From contig VZRS01009488.1 of assembly GCA_013398055.1 (NCBI GenBank), positions 124,001 to 188,000 on the forward strand: a stretch of DNA of 64,000 nucleotides, written 5' to 3'. Positions 45,491 through 57,394 of the stretch are shown piece by piece. A program made the translations under genes and the position numbers. Source of the DNA: Ifrita kowaldi (lineage: Eukaryota > Chordata > Aves > Passeriformes > Cinclosomatidae). Under the pieces are notes generated by a model. It had not been told where the DNA came from. It searched no databases and worked only from the letters and a program-made list of their open reading frames with translations. The first letter of the stretch is position 1; the number at the start of each line of letters is the position of its first letter.

Positions 45491-46904
45491 CTGGGAAAGG
45501 CTGTGTGAAACAACCCAGCAGCTTCTGATGCACAGCTGTCCCCAGGCTGAAACGCAAACAGCAGGGTCCAGCAGGTCCCCTGTCACTGCAGAGCTGAAAG
45601 GCACCGAAATAATGTGCAATGAGAAAGAATTTATTTTATGGTTTTGTATTTTTTTGACACGTGGCTACTTGCTTCCACTCTGGAGGAAAGGAGGTGAAAC
45701 TGAGAAGGAGCTGGGCAGGTTCTGGTGGTCCCAGGGGCACTAGACATGGATGCTCTCCCCCAAAGGCTCAGAGGAAAGAAGCTGCTGGTAAAAATCCGGG
45801 ATTTCATCCTTCTTTCCTGATGCCTGTCTGCAGCTTGAATGAAAGCCAGCACTGCCCGTGCTCACCTGCACATCTCCCTTGTCAAGGGCTTCACCACAGG
45901 CTTTCATTCCTGCCGTGACTTCCAGTGGGTCTCACAAACATATTTGGCCCCTCTGGATCTTCACAAAATGTTGCCTTTGAGTGGTGGCAGGAATTCAGCC
46001 TTTGGGCTGCACAGCCTTCACTGCAGAACTGGACACGGGCCAGCCACAGAACGAATTCTTTTGAATTTTGTTTGTTAGAATTATTTTTATTTTCTTTTAT
46101 TAGATTCTGTGTGATTTTGCCCACATCAGGTGGATATGTGAGGGAGAGCTGGCTCCCTGCTAGCTGAGCCCGTGCAGACATGAGATGAGGTAAATCAGAA
46201 TGTAACCTTGGTGCATCACAGCCCTACCCTGGGGAAGTTTAATGTCCCAAAGGGACATCGGGGTCACCTCATCCACACCCCAGACATCCCTGTGCTCCTG
46301 TTTCAACTGGGCTGCACCCACAATTAACACATCCAGCTATTATTGTTCATTGCATGCGGTGGAGAAGCCTTCATTCATCATTTTAACGAGGATGTTCTTC
46401 GTTAAAAGAGCCCATATAGTTTATTTATGGCCTGAATGAGTTTATCCTGTGCTTTTAGCTTTAGATCCTACTGGACCTCTGGTGTTAAATCTCTCTGCCT
46501 TATTTTGGAACCACTCGTCCTTAACCTCCTCTTGGCTCAGTTTATCTGACTGAACTTTGGGAATTATTCACCTGCCTGACTTTATCCCATTATTGAATCT
46601 CTCCTCTGGTGCATTCCTAAATGTCTCCTCCAATTTAGGGGAATCCTCCTTCGGCTGTGGCTGTTATTGAACACCTGTGGCTGGGGCACTGCTGTGGACC
46701 TTCACTCCAAGGGCTGATTCCCCTCACGCCTTCCCTGACTCGCCGCTTCCCAGCTCAGCGGTGCCTCCCCTGCAGCCTCTCTGCAGTGGGAGTGGCTCCA
46801 CATCCGCCCCCATTTCAGTGCACACAGTTTCCCACATACTCCAGCTGGCTTCCCAACAGCAGTGAGACCTCTCCATCAACTTTTTGCTCCCTGAAGCTTT
46901 CACA
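45491..46904. other. Unique DNA with a small AT-rich patch
   Basis: No gene recognised. The patch at 46330-46450 (AGCTATTATTGTTCATTGCA, then CATTTTAACGAGGATGTTC and TAGTTTATTTATGGCCTG) resembles the other candidate conserved islands. The rest is unremarkable. Confidence 0.4.
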
Positions 46905-47185
46905 GGATCACAGAATATCCTGGGCTGGGAGGGACCCACAGGATCATCCAGTCCAGCCCCTGGCCCTGCCCAGACACCCCAACAACCCCACCCTGGGCAT
47001 CCCTGGCAGCGCTGTCCAAACGCTCCTGGAGCTCTGGCAGCCTCGGGGCCGTGCCCATTCCCTGGGGAGCCTGGGCAGTGCCCAGCACCCTCTGGGGGAA
47101 GAACCTTTCTCTGATACCCAGCCTGACCCTGCCCTGGCACAGCTCCAGCATTCCCTGGGTGCTGTCCCTGTCACATAGCAGAGAT
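46905..47185 (-). mobile_element. CR1 LINE fragment, type B, reversed
   Basis: The plus strand begins GATCACAGAATATCCTGGGC, then GGCATCCCTGGCAGCGCTG near 46997 and GGGCAGTGCCCAGCACCC near 47073. It is truncated just after GGTGCTGTCCCTGTCAC. It is very similar to the copies at 4018, 17757 and 26260. Confidence 0.92.
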
Positions 47186-47329
47186 CAGTGCCTGTTTTGT
47201 ATTTTCTCCAGGGTCATCAGTACAAATATTGAACAGCACAGAGCCCACGTGCCCATCCTCGTTCCAGCATCCTTCTGACCATGGGCAGGGATTCGCAGCT
47301 CACATTCATCATTGGGAAGGTTTAAAAGG

Positions 47330-47612
47330 GCCTGGAGTGACAGGACAAGGGAAAATGTCTTTAAATTGAAAGAGAGGAGGTTTAGATTGGATATTGGGAA
47401 GGAAATCTCCCCTGTGAGAGTGGGCAGGCCCTGGCACAGGGTGCCCAGAGCAGCTGTGGCTGCCCCTGGATCCCTGGCAGTGTCCAAGGCCAGGTTGGAT
47501 GGGGCTTGGAGCAGCCTGGGATAGTGGAAGGTGTCCCTGCCCATGGCAGGGGGTGGAATAGGATGCTCTTTAATATCCCTTCCAACCCAAACCAGTTGGT
47601 GATTCCATGATC
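47330..47612 (+). mobile_element. CR1 LINE fragment, type A
   Basis: It starts CCTGGAGTGACAGGACAAGG and continues TTTAGATTGGATATTGGG, CCTGGCACAGGGTGCCCAG near 47431 and GGTGTCCCTGCCCATGGC near 47531. It ends TTGGTGATTCCATGATCC. With the type B copy 145 bp upstream it forms a head-to-head pair. Confidence 0.92.
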
Positions 47613-49675
47613 CTAAGTTTTCCATCTATTTAACATGCACCATTGAACCCATTACATTGTAATTCCTTAATTAAAAGTAATCTTATTATATTAAGGAAAA
47701 CATTATCCTCACACTCATCACAGTGCTTACAAGCAACCCACAGCCCCTTTGCAAAGCCCAGGCATGCAATTCCTAAACCCATTTATTTTATAATTAACCA
47801 TTTAATTTATAATTAATAGAGAAGCACTGAAACAACCAGAGGAAAACTTTTGGCAACAGCTGCAATGCACCTTTCCATCCCAAAGCCCTTGGAGAGTAAC
47901 TCTCAAAGCTTCTTGTGGACTGAGGAATCCTTCCCGTTGGTTCACCCGATTTGACATCATTTCTAGAGACCAACAATGAGGTTTTTATTCTGTAAGTAGC
48001 CCAGGAGGGGACTTGCCCCAGCAGGGCAGCTCTACCTTGGCAGGCCTGGAGCTCCTCATCTCCTTTCTTTCCTTCCCAGGAAATGCTGAAAACGTTTTCT
48101 TCTCAAACCCCTTCCTGGAGTACCCTGCTCTGCCTGCCTCACCCTGAAGGAATAAAGAACATCTCATTTGGGGCAGCCTGGAGTCAGGAACACGAGCTAC
48201 TCCCCCTCCTGCACTGGGAGAGCTGGCAGGTAAAGATCCACTGCAGAGATTTCGGGAGGGGGAGGGATTTTCTCGGGGAGAGGATCAGCAAAATGAAGAT
48301 GAGTCTTTAAAAAACACCTTGCTACTTTCCAGCTTCGTGTGCACAGAAGCAGGGAGCTGTAGGCACTGGGTTTGAAGTCTGACTGACAGCAGGTTAGAGA
48401 TGCTGGAATAATAGGGAGGCATTGTCAGTGTTCAACAAGGTCTGGAAATCACAGGAAGTTGGAGGAGAAGGAGTGAAAGCACATAAAAAATAAAAGGATA
48501 CAGAGGAGCAGCTGAGTGATATTTCACTCCCTTGTGACTGCAGTGAGAGGGTGGATTTCTGCAGACTGTATTAAGAACATATTGAGACTTTTGAACTCAA
48601 GAGTGATTCTTTAAATTTTAAATTTTTTTTTTTTTTTTTTTTTTATTTTTTTTTATTCAAGAGAAAATCTCTACTGGCCTTGTCTTGATGCTCCAGCTCC
48701 TGATGCATTGACTGAAAATCTCTGGGGCAGAGGGAATATCTGAGAGCCACACCTGCTGCCAGAATGCTCCAACTTATTAGCAGGATCTCAGCAGCATCCC
48801 TTTGCCTCTGCACCAGTGTCAGAGGGAGACAACAACTCCATTGCTTTCAATTATCCTTTGCAGGGGGGTGCTCAATGCCCCGATTTGTCTCTCCCTTGCA
48901 ACGTTCAAAGCAGGCTCACACAGTGTGGCTTTAGCATAAATGTATTTCAATAAAGGTAATGAAGAAGGAATCTTTATTTCCTCCAGTGCTTGCTTGAATT
49001 TCCTTCTTGGGCAATATCCCAGTGGGAGCCAAGGCCATGGATCAGCCCTGGGGGCTCGGCTGGAGATGAGTTTTCATACCCCACGCTGGCACCACGCCAC
49101 ACTAGAAGCATTTGGGTCATGCTGAAACAGGAGTGAAAACATCGCTGTCCAAACTGTGGGCTGAATTTATGGAAATGAAACCCATCCTCGTGGGCGAGGA
49201 GGTGCCTGAGGAGAAAACCACTGGAGACTGGGAGAGGATGTGCTGAGGAACAGCCTGCCCTGGGTGTGTCCTTGTTCCCATAGTGACCATGAGCTCTGAG
49301 GCTGCGCCCAGGCAGGATGGAGCTTCATTCCACGGCCATCCAGAGGCGCCCTTGTGTCTCATCTTCATGTACAGAGAGATGCAAGACCTGCCCCGGCCAG
49401 GGTATGTGGCTGGGGGGGAGGAAATCCAACCCAAGGAGTCAGAGAGTGGAACCACTGCCCTGTGCTTGCAAAGGGTGTTCTGGATCTGGCCCTGGCTGAA
49501 ATGTCCCTGCTCCATCCTCAGTGTGCTTTCGGTTCCTGCCTTTGCCTCCAGGGGATCCCATTTCCTGTGATGCATTTATTGCAGTCTCCTGTGCCCACCA
49601 GGTTCAGAACCAAAATCAGCCAATAAATAATTGCCTGCTGGAAGGCACAAACCAGCACCATTGAAGAGAAACATC
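47613..49675. other. Unique DNA, AT-rich start, long T run
   Basis: 47630-47840 is AT-rich (CCTTAATTAAAAGTAATC, ATAATTAACCATTTAATTT). At 48623-48654 stands a T22-A-T9 run. A weak candidate exon at 49284-49401, described under findings, is not strong enough for a gene call. No named repeat otherwise. Confidence 0.4.
48597..48663. repeat. Long poly(T) run between 7-bp direct repeats
   Basis: TCAAGAG occurs at 48597-48603 and again at 48657-48663. Between them lie 53 bp that are almost entirely T (T22, A, T9 after TTTAAATTTTAAA). The arrangement resembles a poly(A) insertion in minus orientation with a target duplication. The repeats are short, and replication slippage of a T run is an equal explanation. 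Confidence 0.45.
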
Positions 49676-49797
49676 TAGGTTGGATGAGGTTTTGAGCTAC
49701 CTGGGCTAGTGGAAGGTGTCCCTGCCCATGGCAGGGGATTGGAACAAGATGAGCTCTAAATTCCCTTCCAACCCAAAGCGTTCTGGGACTCTGTGAG
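49676..49797 (+). mobile_element. CR1 3'-end fragment, type A
   Basis: The fragment reads CTAGGTTGGATGAGGTTTTG, GGTGTCCCTGCCCATGGC near 49714 and CCTTCCAACCCAAAGCGTTC, ending in a decayed octamer (TGGGACTCTGTGAG). Confidence 0.88.
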
Positions 49798-50805
49798 CTG
49801 CAGTCCTGCTAAGTGGGATCCCTCCCTGTGCAATTCCCACAGCAGCACTGGGATCGTGGTTTCCTGCGGTCAGACAGGGCAGGCAGGGCTGCCCTCCTCC
49901 GTGTGCTGGGCAGAGGGTCTGAGAAAGTGTGGAGAGAGGCCAGCAAAACTCCTATTTACCCACTCCCACAGGATCTTTGCAGCAGACAGACCTGGCTGGA
50001 GCCGCAGCCTGATGTTATCTGAGGGGAGAGGGCCAGGAGCCAACCTGCCTTGAGACCTGCAGCTGTGCCAGCACCTGGAGGGGGGTTTGTGCTCTCCCCT
50101 CCTCCCCTGCTTGCTGTGAAGTGACACCACTGTCCCTGTGCTGCTGCTGCTGCTGCTCCTGCAGCTCCCAGCCCGCAGCACTTGTCTGGCCTTGGCTGCC
50201 AAAGCGCTGGGGGCTGTGCAGGGCACACAGGCAAACAGCTTCTGACAGTGAGGAGCCAGGCAGAGCGCTCCCAAAGCATCCCAGCTGGCCCCTCTGTCAG
50301 CTCATCAGGTAGGGAAGAGCCAGTGGTGGATGAGAGCGTCCCTCACGCACCCGTGGCTGTGGTGGGACAGTGCTCTGCTCTGCGTGTCCTGGGCTGCAGA
50401 GCGAATCCGGCCCAGCCTAATTCCAGTCCGTGCCTAGGCTGCCTTTCTCTCGCCTCCCGCTGTGCACCAGGCCTGCTGTGTTCTCCAGGAGCAGCACCAC
50501 CTGGGGATGCAGCAAGCAGGACCTTCCCCAGGTATTTCCATTGCAGTATCCTTGAAAATGTAAAATAAATTATGTTTACTGAAGCTGCATGATTAGAGGA
50601 ATGGGGACACACCTGCCTTCCTGTAACCATCCTTGGCATCATCCCTGGCATCATCCTTGGCATGATCCATGGCATCCTGACCCCCTCCCCACCAGGGCAC
50701 AGACCCAGGGACAGACTCATTACCCAGAGTCTCCTGGGATCCCCCTGTACCCCAAACCTGCTCCAGCTTCCCCTGATCCCAGAGCAGCTACAGAAGGGCT
50801 TTGGC
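49798..50805. other. Unique GC-rich spacer with small repeats
   Basis: It contains six consecutive CTG triplets near 50140-50157 and a four-unit 12-bp tandem (50631-50678). Overlapping open frames on both strands have no domain. No gene is called. Confidence 0.4.
50631..50678. repeat. 12-bp tandem repeat, four units
   Basis: The units are CCTTGGCATCAT, CCCTGGCATCAT, CCTTGGCATGAT and CCATGGCATCCT. It is a short minisatellite-like tract; the 12-bp period keeps one frame open (histidine-proline-tryptophan repeats) but nothing suggests translation. Confidence 0.85.
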
Positions 50806-51251
50806 TGATGCCTTTTGGAGCTACCTAGAAGCAGAGGCCAGACAAAATCAAGAGAATAAAAGAGGTTCTATTTATTGAAGGGCCTTCAGGTACATTCAGG
50901 GCAGACGAAGCCTCCCCAGGGGCTACACCCAAAATGGACCATGGGGTCCCAGGCTTTCATACTTTTATAAGTTTGGTCCGTTTGCATATCGGGGGTTAAT
51001 CCTCCAATTACAGCTTCAGGTAATGAAGTCATTCACCCCAAGTTTGCTCCCCCAACTCACTGCTGTTCACATTTCTCAGGGCCTGAGGCAGTCAGGTGTC
51101 CCTGATTCCTAGGCCTGGAGAGGAATTATTTTGTCTGACCCAGATGGGAGAACAGCAGCTAACACTGTACGTGGAGTTTAGAGTTACACACTGAAGAATT
51201 GCAGGATCACAAATATATGAGAAATATAAAAGCTAAAATCCTAAGGCATCA
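50806..51251 (-). mobile_element. Solo LTR, TGATGCC family, reversed
   Basis: 446 bp with TGATGCCTT...AAGGCATCA ends, a perfect 9-bp inverted repeat. On the minus strand it carries a near-octamer ATGCAAAC, then ACTTATAAAAG (plus 50962-50972), AATAAA (plus TTTATT near 50872-50877) and the U5 end GTCTGGCCTCTGCTTCTAGG. The flanks TGGC (50802-50805) and GGGC (51252-51255) match at three of four bases. It has the best-preserved ends of the family and is closest to the copy at 43634. Confidence 0.85.
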
Positions 51252-51959
51252 GGGCACAGAGCTTGTGGCAGACCCCCGAGCTTGCCCTGGCCCCCAAGGC
51301 TCCCCATCATCCAGGACTCAGCACCTTCACGTGCAGGGGCCCATGAGGAGGTGACAGTGACACATTCGCTGTCCCTTCCAGCTGTCCTCTCTCCCAGCCC
51401 CATTGTTCATCGCTGCAGACCCCTCTCCAAGGCATGTTGGCTCTCTGGCAATCACTCTGAGTGACAGAGGCTTCAGAACTACAAAACATCTCCTTCGTTT
51501 CCTCAGCGAAAGCCTAACTTATGGAACAAAAATAGTTTTGAGGCATGAGAAACATCAGATAGCGAGTTCCCAGCTGCTCCCTCCTCTCTGCCCTGCTCAG
51601 CGCTGCCCGCAGAGCAATCCTTGCTGGCATCCAGGTGCAGGATCACAGGGCCAGGTTTGCCTTTCCACATGACCCCAGGCACTTCTCGTTATCCCGGCAT
51701 GAGGCAGGATCCCCCGGAGCAGGGGCTCACACGTGCCAGGACTCACTAACCTTCTGCAGTCTGCCTTCAAAGAACCTGCCAAAGAGGCTGCAAGCAGCTA
51801 CTTCGGAATGGGTTTTCCCAGTTTTTACTTCTCTTTGAAGGGAATGCTGGCACTGAGTGGTCTGGCACAGTTTTTCAGGTGGGAAAAGAAGCAGGGCAGG
51901 CTTGCCAAGGAAGGCAGGGGTCGTGGGAGATGCAAAGCTCTCCCTGGAGCACTTCTGTC
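51252..51959. other. Unique spacer
   Basis: Nothing recognised. Confidence 0.4.
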
Positions 51960-52393
51960 CATGGGTGGGAATGGAGCTGGAGAAGGGGCTGGAGCACCTG
52001 GAGTGTCTGAGTGAGCTGGGAAAGGGGCTCAGCCTGGAGAAAAGGAGGGCCAGGGGGAACCTTGTGGCTCTGCACAACTCCCTGACGGGAGGGGGCAGCC
52101 GGGGAGGGTCGGACTCTGCTCCCAGGGAACAGGGACAGGAGGAGAAGGAACGGCCTCAAATTGAACCAGGGAAGATTCAGGTTGGATATCAGGGGAAATT
52201 TCATCACTGAAAGAGTAGTTAAGCATTGGAACAGCTGCTCAGGGAGGTGGTGGAGTCCTCATCCCTGGAGGAATCCAAAAGACGTGTGGATGTGGCACTT
52301 TGCAGTCTGGTTTAGTGGGAATGCTGGTGTTTGGTTGAAAGCTGGACTTGATGATCTTGGAGGCCTTTCCCAGCCTTAGCTATTGTGTGATCC
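51960..52393 (+). mobile_element. CR1 LINE fragment, type C, about 430 bp
   Basis: It begins in the end of ORF2 (GGGAATGGAGCTGGAGAAGG, then CTCAGCCTGGAGAAAAGG) and passes TCTGCACAACTCCCTGACGG near 52068. The tail carries GTTAAGCATTGGAACAGCTG, GTGTGGATGTGGCACTTTGC near 52284 and CTATTGTGTGATCC at the end. It shares the ACAACTCCCTGACNGGAGGG block with the copies at 32330 and 60355. Confidence 0.92.
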
Positions 52394-53184
52394 TTAGCCC
52401 AGCTGCACCATCCAAGGAGGAACCAGTCCTGGCTGCAGTGGCGGCTCCTGTGCCAGGATGTCCCTGGCTGTTGGTCAGGGAGCACTGGGTGCCCCAGACA
52501 ATGAGACGGGGTGGGAAATGGTGACAGTTAAAAGCACAGCCCCAGCCATCCTACCTCTGCTTCCTCTCCTTGCTTTCTTCAGCTTTGAGGTGCCTCAGGT
52601 CATTGTTTTCAAGCTTTTCTTTCCAGTCTGGAGTCTCATTTACAAGGCAGTAGCTGGAGTTCAAAGCGATGCCTGTGAGCGAGGGGTGCTGGAGCATTAT
52701 GGAAAAAAATAATGATCAGGAATCAGAGGAGCAGTGAGGAAGTTGGCAACTTGCTACAAACCTATGCTAAATTCAGGCCACCGAGCCTGAGGTGTAAACA
52801 GCCCTATCTGATTGCTGCATCTTCATTTTCTGGTTTTGATCTTACCTTGTTTATTTCAAGCAAGATAACAGGGAATGTGCCTCGCTGAAATGAGGAAGGT
52901 CCATACTCAGAGCAAACTGCTGTCACAGCCTCTTGTGAGACCAGGAAACTGTGCAACAGGAAAGGGCTGCTCCTCTCTCTCAGCACTGGCCCAATTTTCA
53001 GCTTGAACCACATAAAAATGCATAAAAATGCAAGAAATAACCTGCGCCCATTAGTAGTCCTATTGCAAAGCTCCTCAGACTCACAGGCTGGATTGTCTGC
53101 TTATACAAACCCCATTTCAGTCAAATGTTTCCGTTAAATGTCAGGATTTGTGGTATCTCTCCCATTTTCTCAGGAGCTTTGTTC
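52394..53184. other. Unique spacer
   Basis: Nothing recognised; a short tandem CATAAAAATG lies near 53010-53030. Confidence 0.4.
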
Positions 53185-53313
53185 ATCCAAGGCCAGGTTG
53201 GATGGAGTTGGAGCAATCTGCTCTGGTGGAAGGTGTCCCTGCCCATGGCAGGGGGTGGAATGAGATGAGCTTTAAGGTCCCTTCCAACCCAAAGCATGCT
53301 GTGACCCTGTGAT
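53185..53313 (+). mobile_element. CR1 3'-end fragment, type A
   Basis: The fragment shows ATCCAAGGCCAGGTTGGATG, GGTGTCCCTGCCCATGGC near 53232 and CCTTCCAACCCAAAGCATGC, with the tail TGTGACCCTGTGATTAT. Confidence 0.9.
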
Positions 53314-56300
53314 TATATCAGCACAAGTGAAAACAGATCAATCTGAGCAAATGCTGAAGAGCAACTCCGCAGGTTTGACTCCTCGTGATCAGCTCCGGCG
53401 CTGTTTGCAAGAGCTCAGCCATCAGCTGTCTGTCCAAGCTTCCCAAATGCCACCATCACAAGTGGGCTGGCACCTGAGGAGTCCTGCAGAGCACGGCTAT
53501 TTTCAGCTGCCACACATTGTTCTCTGGATTCGGAAGTGTCCCTCACCGAGCAGGGAGCCAGGAGGATTTGAGGTGACGCTGGGCCCCAGCCAGGCTGCAC
53601 AGGGCAGAGGCACCTCCTGGGAAGCTCTCTGCCACCCTGTGGGATGGGCAGGGGTCATCCTGGCTCCTTGACAATGCCCAATAATGTGGTTAAAGGAGAA
53701 CAGGAGGTGCTCATGGATACTTTGATCAACTTAATTAAGTCTAGAAGGATTTGCTGGAAGAAGTTATCTATGGGTAAACTTTGAACCAGAGCCATGAATG
53801 CATTATTGCTTTATTCCCAGCCAATTTACTTCTAGCTTGGGCTTTCTAAATTCACCCTGACTAAGGATTTTAAGCAAAGGAGACAGTCCTAGGTTTCCTG
53901 AGCAATGATTTGTTCCCAGAATTGAGGTTACCAGCAGAACAGTGAAATGCTCATAATTTTAGAGGCAGGACCTCACTATAAGCTCTCAATTGCCTTCAAA
54001 CCTCCCAGGCGGACACCTTTTCTCAGAGCAGTGACACCTCTGAGGCTGAGAAACCAGCACAAAACCCTCACATTTGTCTGCTGTTGAGTGTTATAACCAG
54101 ATGAACATGCAAGGTGTGGTCATCAGAACTTCATCTTTGCCCGGCTGATGTTAAACAAGTCACAGAGAGTCAGAAGCCTGAACGTCTGTGTTAGACTGAG
54201 CTGGCCTTCCCAAAGCATGAAAGATTGTTTGCCTGCCTAGAAATGCAGTGTATATGGGGCTGTGTGTGTGTTCAAGTAGGGGAGAGACTATAAAAATAGG
54301 TGGCAGAGAGAACAAAACACTTAAACTGATTTAGAGCAGGGAAAACACAAGATGGCACAAGTAGCATTTCAAGGATGCTCCGTGAAGTTGAGAAACGAGT
54401 AATTCCTGCACTGCCTCAAAGCCACAACCCCCTCCTTGGAAAATACCGAGCAGCACAATTGCACCATAAATCGCTGTGCTTGCCCAAGAAAGGTCCCTGG
54501 GCAGTAGCTCATCAGGGTGTCAGCCAACCATAGCAGGCATCCTAAAGCTGTCTGTGCAGATTGTGTTACTTTACACACCTCCAGACGCCTCAGATAAGGT
54601 GTTTGCTCTCAGGAGATGCTGCCTCAAGTGGCTCCCTGGCCTGGGTGTGCTGTGCAGCTCCCTGGGCCCTGCACTCGTGTGTTGTCATCAACGGAGTGTC
54701 CTGAACACACAGGAGCCACAACGTGCACTGGATGGTGCTGCTGCCTGACTGCCTGGTGACATTCCCACAGGGATGGGGAGGTGAGAGCTTGTGATGGGTG
54801 TGGAGGACACACAGCAAAGCTGGGGCTGCAGTAAACATCCCTTTCCTGTGCTCAGCCACCTCCTGACACGAGCTGAGCACGCTGGGTGCCCACCAAGGGC
54901 AGGGAAGCTGAGAAGTCCTGGTGTTGCTCAGAACCCAAAGCCTTGTGTAACCCCAAAGCTGTGGCTGCAGTGCTGAGCTGATGCCTGGCCGTGCCCCGGG
55001 AGTTTGCCCTGTGTCCTGCTGGGACCCCAGGGACCTGGCCTGGAGCCTGCTCACAAATCTGTCCTGAATGTGCAGCCAAACCCCGGCCTAATCCCCTCGG
55101 GCAGTTCAGGTCTCCAGGAGGAATTCGTAGCTCTGATTTCTCGTCCATTCTTGCAGCCTTGGGATGGATCCCAGGGTGGCAGTCAGCGGGAACATCCTTC
55201 CTGACTCATGCTGACACATTAGATCTGGGCTCTCCACTGGACCACTCTCTGCTCACTTTCTTCTGGTGTCCCCCACACCCAAGGCTTTGCTTCCTTCTTT
55301 GCAACAAATGTGCTGGACTGTTGATGTTAATGGGAGCCTTGAGACTGCAGCTGGGCCATAACATTATCCTGCTTTCCTTTCTTCCTTCACGTCAGAAGCT
55401 GGCTTCCACCTTTCCCACTGCTCTGTGTTTAATGAGAAGTGTTTTCCAGTTGCTTGTGTTGGAGCACTGAATCCCCAGCCCTACTGCTAAGCCTTTTCAG
55501 TGTCTTCCTCCCGCTCTCCAACAAGGATTTGGATTTGAGATGCTCCTGCCTTCCCCAGCTGAGCACCTCGCCTCCTCTGCTGGGTGCTGTGGGCCCTGTT
55601 GGAGGCTGGCACAGAGCACATGGGGCTGTGCCTCAGCTTCTGGCAGGGAAACCCACAGAAAACACATTTCCGAGTGCTCTGGCCAGTGCCCTGCTGCAGG
55701 GCCATCTGTTTTTGCAGCGTTTCACCTTTAGGGCATTTGCTGTTTCCACAGAGCTGTGCTGAGCTCTGTGTTTTAGCAGTGCCTCCCTGTCCTAGGTGAT
55801 GGAGGGGGTTGGATGGAGCACTCCCATCCCCGCAGGTGAACAAGTGATGCCACGGGGCTCCCAGTCCCATGTGCTCCCAGCAAGGACCACGTTCCCTGGG
55901 CTTGCCCTCCACAGCCACTCCAAAAGCTGCCTGGATCTAGGCAAAGGTTGCCTGGCAAACTCCACTGGGGAAGGCAGATACACTCAAGCCTCCAACACCA
56001 AAATTCCGTGCGCTTTCTTAGAAACCGAGCACAAAAGGCAGCACTGCCTTAATTGCCAGATTCTTCTGACTTGCAGGAGGGCTCGGTGTTGGGGATACTG
56101 GAATTACCCTCTGTAATTAGCTCCCCTTCAGAAGATGCGCTGCCTTTGTGCCTCGTTTTTCCCTGCCCTCGCTCTGCAGCTTCCCTAATTGCCTCTCTGG
56201 AGCGCGGAGCCGGCAGGGCAGGGCTGGGCTGGGCTGGGCTGCAGCAGATGCTTCCCGAAAGCCCGAGCTCAGCGCTGCCGAGGTGCTCAGGCTGTTAATT

Positions 56301-57394
56301 AGGTCGATAGCCCAATCACCGAGCCGCTGGGTAATGATCAGTGTCTCCTGCAAAGGCCACAGCCCGTGGCCGGTGTCTGCCAGCTCCCAACATCCCGCCT
56401 GGAGAATCCTCCGGCAAAGGGCACCGAGACCCCCCAGCTCCACATTAGAGCTTATCAGGGGCCAGCGTTTGCAGGGAGGCATGTGAAAATGTCAGCACAG
56501 ATGGAGATTAAGCTGTCTTCACCTCACGTCAAAACTGCCATCTGCTTCTCTCCTGCACAGCTTTAATCAGATTTTCTCCAGAAAAAAAAGGGAGCGAGAG
56601 GGATGGGGAGGGCTCTGAAACTCCCTGGACTTTGTGTGCTCGTGTGCAGGGGCCTGGGGAGCTGCGAAGGGTTTGTCTGGACATTTCCCATGAAAAGGCT
56701 CTGTGTGGCTTCCTTTGGAAAGGCAGGAGCAGGCAGCAAGGATTCACACCCCGCTGCAGAGTGGGGAGAAGGAAAGCCATTATTTGAAAAGAAAGCCAAA
56801 GTGGACCTTGTCCTCCAACACTGGTTTTGTTTGTTTAATCAACCAGCAAAGCCAAGTTTTCAGCTGATGAGGCTTTACCAGGAGCCTGCTTGGTTCCCCA
56901 AGCTGATCCCACCCCCGCACTCTCAGGAGCAACATGCTGAGGAAGACAAGTGGGTAGCAAAATAAGCCCCAACTAATGGGAGAGTTGGACAGTTTGCTCC
57001 ACAGTCACACCACAATTTCAGCCTTGCCTTGCCTTCCAAGCCCAATATGTTTGAAGCTAAATGTGTCACTGCTAAGCTGAGGAGAAATCATTTCAGAGAA
57101 CACAGTGTTTTTGTAGGGACACGAAGACTGGCTGAGCATTAACCATTCGTGTCCAAAGCCTACGAGATAAGCTGATGGAGGAGTTTCTAACACAGCTCAC
57201 AAATCACAGTTTGTGTGGAGCGAGGCTTTGCCTTCTCCTGCAGAGCACCTGATCCACAATAATCTCACAGACTTCCCTTCAGATCTGCTCTCCAGCCAGT
57301 TGTTCCCAGCTGGAGTTCCTACAGCTGACCATTCCTTTCCAGGAGGACTTACACCCACCAAGCAGCGTCCCTTTTTTGTTTCAAATCATCTCCA
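53314..57394. other. Unique DNA with a CpG-richer candidate island
   Basis: About 4.1 kb without gene or named repeat. A GGGCT pentamer tandem lies at about 56221-56240. Open frames at 54590-55470 and 55487-55918 are mirrored antisense and domain-less. The sub-region 56080-56480 is listed separately. Confidence 0.45.
56080..56480. promoter_or_regulatory. Candidate regulatory element with CpGs and homeodomain cores
   Basis: Unlike its neighbours this stretch combines CpG dinucleotides (GGAGCGCGGAGCCGGC near 56198, CAGCGCTGCCGAGG near 56270) with TTCCCTAATTGCC, GCTGTTAATTAGGTCGATAG near 56291 and GGGTAATGATCAGTG near 56329. CpGs are normally lost from methylated bird DNA, so their survival hints at constraint or hypomethylation. 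There is no transcript evidence, so it is a weak enhancer or promoter candidate. Confidence 0.33.

Noticed and set aside
50140..50158. CTG triplet run as a disease-type expansion
   Set aside because: Only six uninterrupted triplets in non-coding DNA; within normal background.
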